Origin: CAVZVZ01 sp963778895
Lineage (GTDB): Bacteria > Actinomycetota > Acidimicrobiia > Acidimicrobiales > Acidimicrobilacustridaceae
Length of the DNA: 64,000 nucleotides
Direction of reading: 5' to 3'
Assembly: GCA_963778895.1 (NCBI GenBank)
Contig: CAVZVZ010000005.1
Coordinates: forward strand, 1,550,001-1,614,000
Part shown: positions 19,892-28,427 of the stretch, piece by piece
How positions within the stretch are numbered: the stretch's first letter is position 1
Layout of the letters: each line of letters begins with the position of its first letter
Position numbers and translations under genes: made by a program
Notes under the pieces: generated by a model
Told to the model about the DNA's origin: nothing
Databases searched by the model: none
What the model saw: only the letters and a program-made list of their open reading frames with translations

Positions 19892-21226
19892 ATGGAACGC
19901 CAGCAGGACTACGTGCTTCGCACGGTCGAGGAGCGAGGCGTCCGACTGATCCGCCTTTGGTTCACCGACGTGTTGGGCCAGCTCAAGTCGGTCGCCATCT
20001 CTCCCGCCGAGCTCGAGAACGCCTTCGAGGAGGGCATGCAGTTCGACGGCTCGGCCATCGACGGCTTCAGCCGGGTGCAGGAGAGCGATGTCTTCGCCCG
20101 GCCCGATCCCAACACCTTCGAGCTGTTGCCGTGGGGCAACCCCGACGAGGTCTCGGCCCGGATGTTCTGCGATCTGCTCACCTACGACGGCACGCCGTTC
20201 GAGGGCGATCCGCGGTGGGTGCTGAAGCGCAACCTCGACCGAGCGCGCGAAAAGGGCTTCTCGTTCATGGTCGCCCCGGAGATGGAGTTCTTCTACTTCG
20301 CCGACGGCAACCCGAAGGGTGAGCCCGTTCCGCTCGACTCTGGTTCGTACTTCGACCTCACCACAGCTGATGTTGCGAGCGACCTACGCAAGCGCACGAT
20401 TCAGGTGCTCGAAGCGATGGGCATCCCCGTCGAGTACTCCTTCCACGAGGACGCGCCGAGTCAACACGAGATCGATCTGCGTTACACCGACGCGTTGACG
20501 ATGGCCGAGAACGTGATGACGTTCCGTCTCGTCGTGCGCGAAATCGCGCTGGAGCAAGGCGCCTACGCCACGTTCATGCCGAAACCGTTGACCGGTGTGC
20601 AGGGCTCGGGGATGCACACGCACATGTCGTTGTTCGAAGGAGACCAGAACGCCTTCTTCGAAGCCGGCGATCCATACGGGATGTCGAAGGTGGCGCGAGC
20701 GTTCATCGCCGGATTGTTGCGGCACGCGCCGGAGATCACCGCCGTCACCAACCAACTGGTCAACTCGTACAAGCGGTTGATCGTCGGGTATGAAGCACCC
20801 GTGTACATGACCTGGGCGCGCAACAATCGGTCGGCTCTGGTGCGCGTTCCGGTGACGAAGAAGGGCAAGCAAGCCGCCACCCGCGTCGAGTACCGGGCGC
20901 CCGACCCGGCCTGCAACCCGTACCTCGCCTATTCGGTCATGTTGGCTGCCGGTCTCGAAGGCATCGAGCAGGGCTACGAGCTTCCACCGGAGTCCTCGTC
21001 GAACGTCTTCGAGATGACGCACGAGGAGCGGGCCGCAGACGGAATAGAGGCCTTGCCTCAGTCGCTGTCCGACGCTCTCGACGTCATGGAAGGCTCGGAA
21101 TTGGTGGCCAAGGCGCTCGGCGAACACATCTTCGAGTGGTTCCTGCGCAACAAGCGGGCCGAGTGGATGGACTACAAGGCGCAAGTCACACCGTTCGAAC
21201 TCGGCCGCTACCTGCCGAACATGTGA
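19892..21226 (+). CDS. glnA2: Glutamine synthetase, GlnA2 type
   Basis: 444 residues beginning MERQQDYVLRTVEERG, close to the start of mycobacterial GlnA2, which is why ATG 19892 is preferred to ATG 19883. Motifs: MQFDGSAIDGFSRVQESDVF, GSGMHTHMSLFEGD, and YRAPDPACNPYLAYSVML. GlnA2 proteins in actinobacteria are not essential for ammonium assimilation and some act on other amines. The adenylylatable Tyr region of GlnA-I is replaced here. Its stop overlaps the start of the response regulator (TGATG). Confidence 0.9.
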   Translation: MERQQDYVLRTVEERGVRLIRLWFTDVLGQLKSVAISPAELENAFEEGMQFDGSAIDGFSRVQESDVFARPDPNTFELLPWGNPDEVSARMFCDLLTYDGTPFEGDPRWVLKRNLDRAREKGFSFMVAPEMEFFYFADGNPKGEPVPLDSGSYFDLTTADVASDLRKRTIQVLEAMGIPVEYSFHEDAPSQHEIDLRYTDALTMAENVMTFRLVVREIALEQGAYATFMPKPLTGVQGSGMHTHMSLFEGDQNAFFEAGDPYGMSKVARAFIAGLLRHAPEITAVTNQLVNSYKRLIVGYEAPVYMTWARNNRSALVRVPVTKKGKQAATRVEYRAPDPACNPYLAYSVMLAAGLEGIEQGYELPPESSSNVFEMTHEERAADGIEALPQSLSDALDVMEGSELVAKALGEHIFEWFLRNKRAEWMDYKAQVTPFELGRYLPNM

Positions 21227-21921
21227 TGCTTGAGCCCCTGATGGAGCCGCTGCTGCTGTTCCCCGATCCACCGCCGCCAGAACTCGCACAAGCGCTCGAC
21301 CTGTCGGGCTATCCCTGGAAAGCGGTCGGCGACGAGGTCGCCGCGACGCGCGCCGAGCCGGATGACGGTTGGGCCGGGGCGATCGTGTGTGCCGATGTGG
21401 ATCCCGAGGGTGCGTTCGGCATCTGTCGAGCGCTGCGCAAACGTGACTTGCCGCTCGAGCCCGTGTTGCTCTTGGTCAGCGGCGCGCAGCTCGGTGATCT
21501 CGAACTGCGCGACGAGATGTTCGACGACTTCTGTCTCGCGCCGTTCCACCCACGCGAGCTGGAAGCGCGCATCAAGCATCTGTTCTGGCGCACAGGACGC
21601 GGCACCCGACCCGAGTTGGTCGAGTACGGCGGACTGATGTTGAACCTCGAGACGTACCAGGCGGCGATCGACGGACGACCGCTCGACCTCACGTACATGG
21701 AGTACGAGCTGCTCAAGTTCTTGTCGTCGCACCCGGGCAAGGTGTTCACGCGTGAGACGTTGTTGTCGCGCGTCTGGGGTTACGAGTACTACGGCGGCGC
21801 GCGCACGGTCGACGTCCACATTCGCCGTCTGCGAGCCAAGTTGGGCGAAGAACACGCCAACCTCATCCAGACGGTGCGTTCCGTGGGCTACCGCTTCGGC
21901 CAGAGTCGCTGGAGCATCTAG
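21226..21921 (+). CDS. glnR: GlnR-like orphan OmpR-family response regulator
   Basis: 231 residues. The C-terminal winged helix is clear: LTYMEYELLKFLSSHPGKVF, VWGYEYYGGARTVDVHIRRL, IQTVRSVGYRFGQ. The N-terminal receiver is degenerate, as in actinobacterial GlnR: the expected aspartate lies in IVCADVDPEG, but the acidic pocket and the usual lysine region are altered, and no sensor kinase lies nearby. The start overlaps the GlnA2 stop by one base, tying it to nitrogen assimilation. GlnR identity is an inference from architecture and context; another orphan regulator is possible. Confidence 0.68.
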   Translation: MLEPLMEPLLLFPDPPPPELAQALDLSGYPWKAVGDEVAATRAEPDDGWAGAIVCADVDPEGAFGICRALRKRDLPLEPVLLLVSGAQLGDLELRDEMFDDFCLAPFHPRELEARIKHLFWRTGRGTRPELVEYGGLMLNLETYQAAIDGRPLDLTYMEYELLKFLSSHPGKVFTRETLLSRVWGYEYYGGARTVDVHIRRLRAKLGEEHANLIQTVRSVGYRFGQSRWSI

Positions 21922-21937
21922 CTCAGCGTCCCGACCC

Positions 21938-22235
21938 TCACTGCCGCAGCACACTGACGTCGGCCGGCAACGATCCCGACGAAAGCACCGCGGCAAGACC
22001 CTTGGCCGTGATCTCGTCGATGGGATCGAGATCGCCGATCTCGTACTGCTGCTGCAGGTCGGAACCACCGTCCACGACCTTCGTGATGAACTCTCGATCG
22101 TCGACGTGCAGCTTCCATTGACAGCTTGAGTCGGGCAGCAGATATCGACCCGGACCACAGCCGGCGCTGAGCGCCGAGCCACTCAGCCCGGTACCACTCA
22201 GCGAAGTCCCGATCCGCCGTTCCCATGCCCCCCAT
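21938..22235 (-). CDS. Small hypothetical protein (about 98 aa) with one frame break
   Basis: Two frames join into one plausible product: TADRDFAEWYRAEWLGAQRR at the N-terminus, then after dropping one G near 22157 (TCCGGGTCGATA) GRYLLPDSSCQWKLHVDD and EITAKGLAAVLSSGSLPADV to the stop at 21938. The corrected length is a whole number of codons. No family recognised and no membrane span. Convergent with the GlnR-like gene, 16 bases away. Confidence 0.45.
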
Positions 22236-22282
22236 CAAGTCACGAGCGGGCCGAAGTGTTGGGTCAATCGGTTTCTTCCCAG

Positions 22283-22330
22283 CGTCAAGCCGCCTTGACG
22301 CGAGAGCGGCTCGCGTCAGGGTGGCTTGAC
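22283..22330. repeat. Cluster of three short inverted repeats downstream of the vapC remnant
   Basis: CGTCAAG/CTTGACG with a four-base loop (22283-22300) is followed by CGCGAG/CTCGCG (22299-22315) and an imperfect GTCA/TTGAC pair to 22330. They lie after the minus-strand vapC remnant and may be terminator or recombination-related dyads. No T-run. Confidence 0.4.
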
Positions 22331-22373
22331 GATTCCAACAAAGTTGACGACCGTGACGGCTGAGAGGACGATT

Positions 22374-22757
22374 TCAGGCCAGAGGAACGATGCCTTCGAC
22401 GGCCCGTGCCAACCGATTGTCGGTGGTGAGCAGCGATGCGTCCAGCGTCGAGCGCCAACGCGACGTACAACGCATCCTTCACGGCGACGCGCCCGACGCA
22501 GCGCCCACGCCAGCGGAAGCAGGAACGGAAGCGGCAACCGTCGGCGCCAAATCGCGGACCACTTGCCGAACTCGAGGCTCAGGATCGACCAGCTCGACCG
22601 GCCCGCGTCAGTCGGCCAAGCGCCGAGAGCACCTCGGCATCGAGTGCGCTGGTGCGAACACCGCGTCGTCGCCTCAAGCACCGCTTACACGCGGATGCTC
22701 CCTCCCGAGGTCACAGACGACGTCGACGACGGCGGATGCATCGACGACGATCGTCAT
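22374..22757 (-). pseudogene. vapC: VapC PIN-domain toxin, broken by about six or seven frame changes
   Basis: PIN-domain segments appear in order but in changing frames: MTIVVDASAVVDVVCDLGRE (catalytic Asp), DDAVFAPA, LDAEVLSALGRLTRAG, VELVDPEPRVRQVVRDLA, LPLPFLLPLAWALRR, VKDALYVALALDA (second Asp), and DASLLTTDNRLARAVEGIVP to the TGA at 22374. Total length is 384 bases, the normal size of a VapC RNase. The density of breaks far exceeds that of neighbouring genes, so the toxin is probably genuinely inactivated, although poor base quality here is not excluded. Confidence 0.7.
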
Positions 22758-22983
22758 GGCCGTCCTCCTCCCGCCCGAGCCGAACCCAATCGGCGCCGGT
22801 CAGATTGCTCTGGACGGGCGGAAGTGCTCGGACTTCCTCGAGCCATTGCTGCATCGTGAGCCGTCCGACATGTTCGCTCAGCACCTCGACCACGTACGCC
22901 CGCAGGCTCATGTCCCGGGCTTCGGCTCGCTGCACCAACGCCGCGTGAACGTCGGCCGGAAGATTGCGGATGAGCATGTCCAT
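22711..22983 (-). CDS. vapB: VapB/FitA-type antitoxin
   Basis: Up to 90 residues. The ribbon-helix-helix start MLIRNLPADVHAALVQRAEA with DMSLRAYVVEVLSEHVGR is typical of FitA/VapB antitoxins, which bind DNA as dimers and wrap the PIN toxin with the C-terminus. The last 14 codons are arginine-rich and overlap the vapC start by 47 bases, so the true end may lie earlier. ATG 22983 sits six bases behind TATCAT and inside an inverted repeat. Confidence 0.75.
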   Translation of the reverse strand: MDMLIRNLPADVHAALVQRAEARDMSLRAYVVEVLSEHVGRLTMQQWLEEVRALPPVQSNLTGADWVRLGREEDGHDDRRRCIRRRRRRL

Positions 22984-22984
22984 A

Positions 22985-23014
22985 CCCCCATGATAGCGAT
23001 CTGATATCAGGGGG
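22985..23014. promoter_or_regulatory. vapBC promoter/operator dyad
   Basis: CCCCCATGATA (22985-22995) and TATCAGGGGG (23005-23014) form an inverted repeat that covers the minus-strand -10 box TATCAT, the expected place for autoregulation by a VapB-VapC complex. Confidence 0.6.
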
Positions 23015-23039
23015 CCTGGCGGCCCGAGTGGCGTCTGGT

Positions 23040-23195
23040 TCAGGCGCCCATTTCGATGTACTCGGTGCCCTCGTAGCGCTCTTCGACATCGGACTTGGCC
23101 AACCAACCGAGGATGGCGGCGGCAATGGCCCCGGTCATGATCACGGCCACGGGAATGGCCACGACCAGGATGATGACGATGACGGCGACGCTCAT
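23040..23195 (-). CDS. Small single-span membrane protein (51 aa)
   Basis: MSVAVIVIILVVAIPVAVIM begins a membrane span of about 28 residues, followed by a short acidic tail with SDVEERYEGTEYIEMGA. The frame continues upstream but without membrane character; ATG 23195 gives the natural start. It lies 34 bases after ridA on the same strand. Function unknown. Confidence 0.55.
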   Translation of the reverse strand: MSVAVIVIILVVAIPVAVIMTGAIAAAILGWLAKSDVEERYEGTEYIEMGA

Positions 23196-23229
23196 ACGCC
23201 CGCCATCTTGGCCCAACGAGCTGCGCAGC

Positions 23230-23584
23230 TCAAAGACCCGGCTTGAACGCGACGGCCTCGACCTCGACCAGCGCGACTGCGGGGAGCTCGACCACCGCAA
23301 CCGTCGAACGAGCGGGGCGGTTGTCGCCGAAGACCTCGGCGTAGACCTCGTTCATCAGTCCGAAGTCGCGCATGTGGCGCAAGAACACCGTCGTCTTCAC
23401 CACATCGGCCAACGAAGCGCCCGACGGTGGCCAACACGGCATCGAGGTTGGCGAGCGCCTGCCGCGTCTCGCTGCCGACACCACCGGAGACCATCTGGCC
23501 CTCCTCCACGCCGACCTGGCCGGACACGAAGAGGAGATCGCCGGCGCGCACCACCGGTGAGTAAGGGCCGATCGGCTTGTTCAT
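23230..23584 (-). CDS. ridA: RidA family deaminase, one frame break
   Basis: RidA/YjgF proteins hydrolyse reactive enamine/imine intermediates. The N-terminal part reads NKPIGPYSPVVRAGDLLFVS, the C-terminal part LADVVKTTVFLRHMRDF, then FGDNRPARSTVAVVELP with the conserved Arg, ending KPGL. The frame breaks near 23423, where ACCGTCGGGCGCTTC should probably have two G's. Corrected length 117 residues. Both halves are highly conserved, so the break is probably a sequence error. Confidence 0.85.
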
Positions 23585-23588
23585 GCGG

Positions 23589-25146
23589 TCATGCTCGCAC
23601 AGGGCGGCCCGTCGGCCACTCCGGAGGGCACTCTTGGTGCAACCAGGTGGCTGCCGCGACCGCAGCGAACACCGCGTCCGAGCCGTTCACCGGCTCACCC
23701 GACGACTCCGTATCGATCTCGACGTCGATCGGTGGTGTCTCGGTCGCCCGCAGCACGCCAAAAGACCGAATAGTCAGGTCGTGCACGGTGCCGTCCTCGT
23801 CCACGGCAAGCCGCTCGGACGTCACCCAACCCGTCGCCATGTGCGCGGCGCCCATGCAGTACGAGCGCAACACCACCTCGTCGAGCACCTCGCCACAGCT
23901 GACCCACACTCGCAGCCGCCCGTCGGGCATCGATCGACACCTCGGCCTGCCCGCCGTTGGGGGCAGTGATCCGGTCCAGACGACCGCGGGCACCCGCGAC
24001 CAACACCATCGCCTCCGCCCACCCGGCGGCACGAAGCGCAAGCGACGTCGTGGGTCCCGGAACCTCGACAGACTCCACGACCAGACCGGGTGCGACCGCA
24101 CCAATCGCATCGGCGACCCCTGGGGTGGCAACCACGCGCATCACCCCGGTGCCATCGGCCCGCACGCCCGCAGCGATGGGTGGGCGCTTCGCCCCCCACC
24201 GCACGGCGTCCTCGCGCGACAGCAACACGCGCACCGCCCGTCCGTGGCGATCCGCCAGCTCGCGTGCAACCGCCGGAGCGATCGAGGCCGCCTTCCCGCC
24301 GAAGGCACCGCCGTTGGCGAGTGGCGACGCCGGTTCACCACCGGGCTCGCACCACGACGCATCGGTTTCGAGGTAGGCCGGCTCGACCCATGACGTTCGC
24401 AACGTCACGTCCCATTCGCCGGGCGGTACTTCGAGCGGATGGCGAGGCTCGGCCGTGGTCCGCCGACCCTGCACCTTCCCGGACGCGGCACGCGCCTCGT
24501 GCAGCGACTCTCCGATCGCCCAGCCGCCGCTGCCGTCGGGCACGGCCACGAGCGCGCCGGCGGGCGCGGTGTCATCGGCGAACCCCGCGTCTCCTGTCAC
24601 GACCTCGCGCCCCACGCGTTGCGCGACACCACCTTCGATCGACGCTCGCCGCGACGCGGCCTCGAGGTCACGGCGGGGCGTAGGGCCTGCGCCGTACGCC
24701 GAGTAGGCATCGACGATGGACCGCCAGCCTGTGCAGCGACACAGGTGTGCGAGCAGCGCCTGCTCGATCGCGGGTTCGTCGTCGCCCGCTACGCCGCGTT
24801 GCCGCAGGCCCTCGAGCCGCACCACGATGCCCGGCGTGCAGAATCCGCACTGGCTCGCACCACAGTCGACGAACGCTTCGGCCCAGCGGTCACGAACATC
24901 CGCGTCGAACCCTTCGATCGTCTGCACCTCGCGTCCGGCCACGCGCCGAACTGGAGTCACGCACGCCACCCGAGGCTGACCGTCGACGAGCACGGTGCAG
25001 CAACCACATTGACCTTGCGGGCTGCAGCCGTCCTTCGGAGAACGCACGCCGAGCTCGTCACGGAGCACGTCGAGTAGCGAACGGTCGGACGGCACGTCGA
25101 CCTCCACACCGTTCACCCGCAACGCGACCCGCGTGCCCTTCTCCAT
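23589..25146 (-). CDS. Compact xanthine-dehydrogenase-like protein: [2Fe-2S] domains fused to a shortened molybdopterin-type domain
   Basis: About 518 residues after one correction. Residues 1-80: plant-type ferredoxin with CSPQGQCGCCTVLVDG. Residues 85-155: second [2Fe-2S] domain with QCGFCTPGIVV and LCRCTGWRSIVDAYS. The remaining 350 residues resemble a much shortened molybdenum subunit: NGGAFGGKAAS loop, SREDAVRWGAKRPP, and a final GEPVNGSDAVFAAVAAATW with the Glu position typical of that family. Full molybdenum subunits have over 700 residues, so activity is uncertain. The frame breaks near 23931 (GATGCCCGAC). Leaderless ATG 25146. Confidence 0.72.
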
Positions 25147-25153
25147 GCGGCGG

Positions 25154-25163
25154 AGGATAGGTT
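25154..25163. promoter_or_regulatory. Overlapping divergent -10 boxes
   Basis: Minus strand TATCCT (25154-25159) and plus strand TAGGTT (25158-25163) share two bases. They lie 7 and 8 bases from the start codons at 25146 and 25172, giving two divergent leaderless genes with 25 bases between starts. Confidence 0.55.
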
Positions 25164-25171
25164 GGCCACCC

Positions 25172-26083
25172 GTGCCGGCCGAACCCACCATCGCTCCGAT
25201 CAGCCGACGTTCGGTGCTCGCGGGCAGCGCCGCGCTGGCCTTTCTCGCCGCGTGCAGCAACGGAAAGTCGAACGTCAGCACAGGGACGAGCCAACTCTCA
25301 CTCGAGCCTGGCGGCGACTCGCGCGTCCTCATCGCCAACTTCGCGTACGGCGGCAACTACCTGATCAGCGGCACGCCCCAACGCATGACGTACCTCATCG
25401 GCGCCGGCGGGGCTCCCACCACCGATGCGCCACCAGACCTGACCTTCCAGCTCTCGATCGATGGCAACGATGTCGGAGACCCGATCGTCGTGACCGCGCA
25501 CACCGACGGCGTCCCCGTCCCCTATTTTCCCCTGCGCACGACGTTCGAACAGGCCGGGTTGTGGACGGTCTCGACCGTGATCGACGGGACACCCGATACC
25601 AGCACGATCCAGGTGAGCGAACCAAAGGACGTCAAGCTCGTCCAGGTCGGCCAAGCGTTGCCGCCGTTCGATACACCAACCGTCGACGACCACCGCGGTG
25701 TCGAACCCATCTGCACGGACGTACCGGAGTGCCCGCTCCACAGCCAGACGCTCGCCACTGCGCTCACCACCGGCAAGCCCGTTGCGCTACTGGTCGCTAC
25801 ACCCGCCTACTGCCAGGTGGGCTTGTGCGGGCCGGTGCTGAAGCTACTGCTCGAGCAGGCGCCGAATCACCCAGAGATGGAGTTCGTGCACGCCGAGGTG
25901 TACACGAACGCGGCGGCCGTCGGCGACATCAACCTGGCGACCACGGCACCCATCATCGATGCCCTCGGCTTGACGTTCGAACCGTCGCTGTTCGTCGCCG
26001 ACGCGTCGGGGACCGTACGCACGCGGCTCGACAACGTGTACGACCGAGCGGAGTTGCGCGACGCCCTCGCGAGCGTCAGCTGA
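25172..26083 (+). CDS. Lipoprotein with a C-terminal thioredoxin-like domain
   Basis: 303 residues from GTG 25172. Signal peptide with paired arginines and lipobox: PISRRSVLAGSAALAFLAAC, so probably lipid-anchored, perhaps Tat-exported. Residues 30-160 form an immunoglobulin-like extracytoplasmic domain; the last 130 residues are thioredoxin-like, with LVATPAYCQVGLCGPVLKLL holding a CxxxxC pair in place of CxxC. It probably handles thiols or metals outside the cell. Substrate unknown. Confidence 0.7.
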   Translation: MPAEPTIAPISRRSVLAGSAALAFLAACSNGKSNVSTGTSQLSLEPGGDSRVLIANFAYGGNYLISGTPQRMTYLIGAGGAPTTDAPPDLTFQLSIDGNDVGDPIVVTAHTDGVPVPYFPLRTTFEQAGLWTVSTVIDGTPDTSTIQVSEPKDVKLVQVGQALPPFDTPTVDDHRGVEPICTDVPECPLHSQTLATALTTGKPVALLVATPAYCQVGLCGPVLKLLLEQAPNHPEMEFVHAEVYTNAAAVGDINLATTAPIIDALGLTFEPSLFVADASGTVRTRLDNVYDRAELRDALASVS

Positions 26084-26092
26084 ACGCCAATA

Positions 26093-26413
26093 TCAGCTGA
26101 AAGATTGCCCGCAGCCGCAGGTGCGTTGCGCGTTCGGGTTGTTGATGGCGAACCCGGCGCCTTGGAGCCCGTCCTTGAAATCGAGGCTCGCGCCATCGAG
26201 CAGCTGGGCGCTCGACGGATCGACCACGACCGTCACGCCGGAATACTCGACGGTGAGGTCATCGGTCTCGCGCTCGGAGTCGAAGAACATCTCGTAGCTG
26301 AAGCCGGAGCAACCCCCCGGCCGGACAGCCACTCGCAGCATGAGCCCTTCTTCGCCTTCTTGGGCGATCAGCTCTTTGACCTTGCTCGATGCACTGTCGG
26401 TGATCGTGATCAC
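26093..26413 (-). CDS. erpA: A-type iron-sulfur carrier protein
   Basis: 106 residues of the HesB/IscA/ErpA family with the three ligand cysteines: RPGGCSGFSYEMFF and the C-terminal RTCGCGQSFS. It carries Fe-S clusters to apoproteins. Start taken as GTG 26413, behind CGAGGAG at nine bases. It lies beside a SufR-like regulator and Mrp, forming a small Fe-S maintenance group. Confidence 0.92.
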   Translation of the reverse strand: MITITDSASSKVKELIAQEGEEGLMLRVAVRPGGCSGFSYEMFFDSERETDDLTVEYSGVTVVVDPSSAQLLDGASLDFKDGLQGAGFAINNPNAQRTCGCGQSFS

Positions 26414-26498
26414 GAGAAATGACTCCTCGAATATCGGCGGCTCGAACGAACGACGGGGCCAGGATACCGGCCCGGCCAACGGACGTCACCCTTGGTGA

Positions 26499-27161
26499 TC
26501 ATCGGGCCACCATGACCAGATCGACCTGGCAGGGCGTGCGATCGACCAGGCTGTGGAACTCGCCGATCTCGACGTCGCCCAGCTCGTCCACCAAGCCCTC
26601 CACGAGCCCGCAGTGGACCCGGCACACGAGATCGGGGTGGGCCTCGGCCAGTGCCCGGAACGGGCAGTGGGCGAAGGCCACCGTGGCGCCCTCGTCGTCC
26701 TCGATCATCTCGGGATCGAACCCGAGCTTGGCCTGCTCGACGATGAGGGCATCGAGCGCACCCGTACCGGCGGGCCAGCCGTGGGCGTCGGCTCGGCCTT
26801 GCTCACGCGCGGCATCGGCCAGGTCCTCACCGTCGAGCCCGCCCGCCGCGGCTGCCTGCAAGAGCACGCTGGTCAGCATCGGGAACGGGGACGGCTCGAG
26901 CCCCAGCGCGGGTGCGTCGGAGGCGAGCGAATACCGGTGTTGCGGCCGACCCACCTGCCCGCGGGCTTCACTGTCGACGTGGAGCAACCCCACATCGCGC
27001 ATGCGCTCGAGGTGGGGGCGGACCGTGTTCACGTGCAGGTCGAGGATGTCGGCGATCTCGGCCGTGGTGAGCGGCAGGGGCGACCGCGCCAGCTCCAGAT
27101 AGATCGCATAGCGGGTGTTGTCCCCGAGCGCCTTGAGGATGTCGAGTCGCGGTGACGGCAC
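26499..27161 (-). CDS. SufR-like Fe-S-sensing transcriptional regulator
   Basis: 220 residues. N-terminal winged helix: ILKALGDNTRYAIYLELARS, TAEIADILDLHVNTVRPHLE, wing GQVGRPQHRYSL. The C-terminal half carries the cysteines VAFAHCPFRALAE, HPDLVCRVHCGLVEG and DRTPCQVDLV, close to the pattern of actinobacterial SufR (Rv1460 type) that binds a [4Fe-4S] cluster. Leaderless GTG 27161 is seven bases from TAAACT, and the gene is divergent from mrp with 41 bases between starts. Fe-S sensing is inferred from the cysteines and neighbours. Confidence 0.72.
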   Translation of the reverse strand: MPSPRLDILKALGDNTRYAIYLELARSPLPLTTAEIADILDLHVNTVRPHLERMRDVGLLHVDSEARGQVGRPQHRYSLASDAPALGLEPSPFPMLTSVLLQAAAAGGLDGEDLADAAREQGRADAHGWPAGTGALDALIVEQAKLGFDPEMIEDDEGATVAFAHCPFRALAEAHPDLVCRVHCGLVEGLVDELGDVEIGEFHSLVDRTPCQVDLVMVAR

Positions 27162-27168
27162 GTCAGCC

Positions 27169-27195
27169 AGTTTACACGGCCCATCCCGGTAGAAT
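27169..27195. promoter_or_regulatory. Divergent -10 boxes for the SufR-like gene and mrp
   Basis: Minus strand TAAACT (27169-27174) serves GTG 27161 and plus strand TAGAAT (27190-27195) serves GTG 27203, each with seven-base spacing. A regulator bound here could control both genes. Confidence 0.5.
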
Positions 27196-27202
27196 CGGGC
27201 CC

Positions 27203-28417
27203 GTGACCGTCTCCCCCGACCTGCCGACATCCGACGAGGTGTTCGCGCTGCTTCGTGGGGTCATCGATCCCGAGCTCGGCAGCGACATCGTCGAGCTCGG
27301 CATGGCCAAAGGTGCCCGGGTCGACGACGACGGCACAGTGACGGTCACGATCGGTCTCACGACCGCCGGCTGTCCGCTCCGGGCCCAGATCCAGCGGGAC
27401 ATCCGGGCTCGCATCGGCTCGTTGCCCGGTGTCCAGAAGGTCGACCTCGACTGGACCGAGCTCACGGCCGACGAGAAGTCGACCGCCATGGCCAAGGCGC
27501 GCTGGAACGCCCGGGCCGACGCTCCCGACACCGAGATCCCCGCGACCACCAAGGTCGTGATGATCGCTTCGGGCAAGGGTGGCGTGGGCAAGTCATCGGT
27601 CACCGCGAACCTGGCGGCCGTCCTGGCGTCGCGAGGTTTCACCGTCGGTGTGCTCGACGCCGACATCTGGGGGTTCTCGATCCCTCGCATGTTGGGCGTC
27701 GACGGTCGGCTCCAGGGCCAGTCGGGCGAGAACAAGCTGGGCGAGGCGAAGATGGTCCCGCACGTCCGTCCGTGTGGCGAGGGCACGTTGAAGGTCGTGT
27801 CGATGGGTTTCCTGGTCGACGACGAGGAGACCGCGTTGATGTGGCGTGGGCTGATGCTCAACCGTGCCGTGCAGCACTTCGTCGAGGACGTTGCTTGGGG
27901 CGACATGGACTACCTCTTCATCGACATGCCTCCGGGCACGGGCGATGTGCAGATGGGCCTCGCCCGCCTGCTGCCGCGCGCCGAGATGATCGTCGTCACC
28001 ACCCCGGCTCGTAGCGCCCAGAAGGTGGCGGTGCGCGCCGTGAACATGGCCCGCAAGAGCTACCTGCGGGTGGTCGGCGTGATCGAGAACATGAGCGACT
28101 TCACCTGCGATCACGGATCCACGTACGCGCTGTTCGGTTCCGGCGGCGGTGAGGAGCTCGCGACCGGTGCCGGTGTGCCGTTGCTCGGCCAGATACCGAT
28201 CGAATCCACCGTGGCCGCGGGTGGCGACGCCGGCACGCCGGTGGCGCTGGGCGAGGGTCCGGCGGCCACCGCCTTCCGGGCCATCGCCGACCGCCTCGTC
28301 GAGGAATTCGTGCCGCCGATCGAGATGGCGGGTTGCTCGGCCCGGATGCTCGATGCCGCGCTCACGGCGCTCGACGCCCAAGATCATTCTTCGACCGACA
28401 GCCTGACAACGCCGTAG
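27203..28417 (+). CDS. mrp: Mrp/ApbC-family Fe-S cluster carrier ATPase
   Basis: 404 residues: N-terminal DUF59/MIP18 domain (LRGVIDPELGSDIVELGMAK) and a P-loop NTPase of the NBP35 type with deviant Walker A IASGKGGVGKSSVTANLA near residue 121, LDADIWGFSIPRML, and DYLFIDMPPGTGDVQMGLAR. It binds and transfers Fe-S clusters. The usual CxxC near the C-terminus is reduced to a single Cys in SDFTCDHGSTYALFG, which is a departure. Leaderless GTG 27203. Confidence 0.92.
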   Translation: MTVSPDLPTSDEVFALLRGVIDPELGSDIVELGMAKGARVDDDGTVTVTIGLTTAGCPLRAQIQRDIRARIGSLPGVQKVDLDWTELTADEKSTAMAKARWNARADAPDTEIPATTKVVMIASGKGGVGKSSVTANLAAVLASRGFTVGVLDADIWGFSIPRMLGVDGRLQGQSGENKLGEAKMVPHVRPCGEGTLKVVSMGFLVDDEETALMWRGLMLNRAVQHFVEDVAWGDMDYLFIDMPPGTGDVQMGLARLLPRAEMIVVTTPARSAQKVAVRAVNMARKSYLRVVGVIENMSDFTCDHGSTYALFGSGGGEELATGAGVPLLGQIPIESTVAAGGDAGTPVALGEGPAATAFRAIADRLVEEFVPPIEMAGCSARMLDAALTALDAQDHSSTDSLTTP

Positions 28418-28420
28418 CCT
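28415..28420 (+). promoter_or_regulatory. -10 box TAGCCT overlapping the mrp stop codon
   Basis: TAGCCT contains the mrp stop TAG and lies seven bases before the GTG at 28428. Confidence 0.45.
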
Positions 28421-28427
28421 CGGACGG

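Noticed and set aside
22283..22330. CRISPR-like or attachment-site repeats
   Set aside because: The inverted repeats are short, different from each other and not regularly spaced; no integrase or cas gene is nearby.
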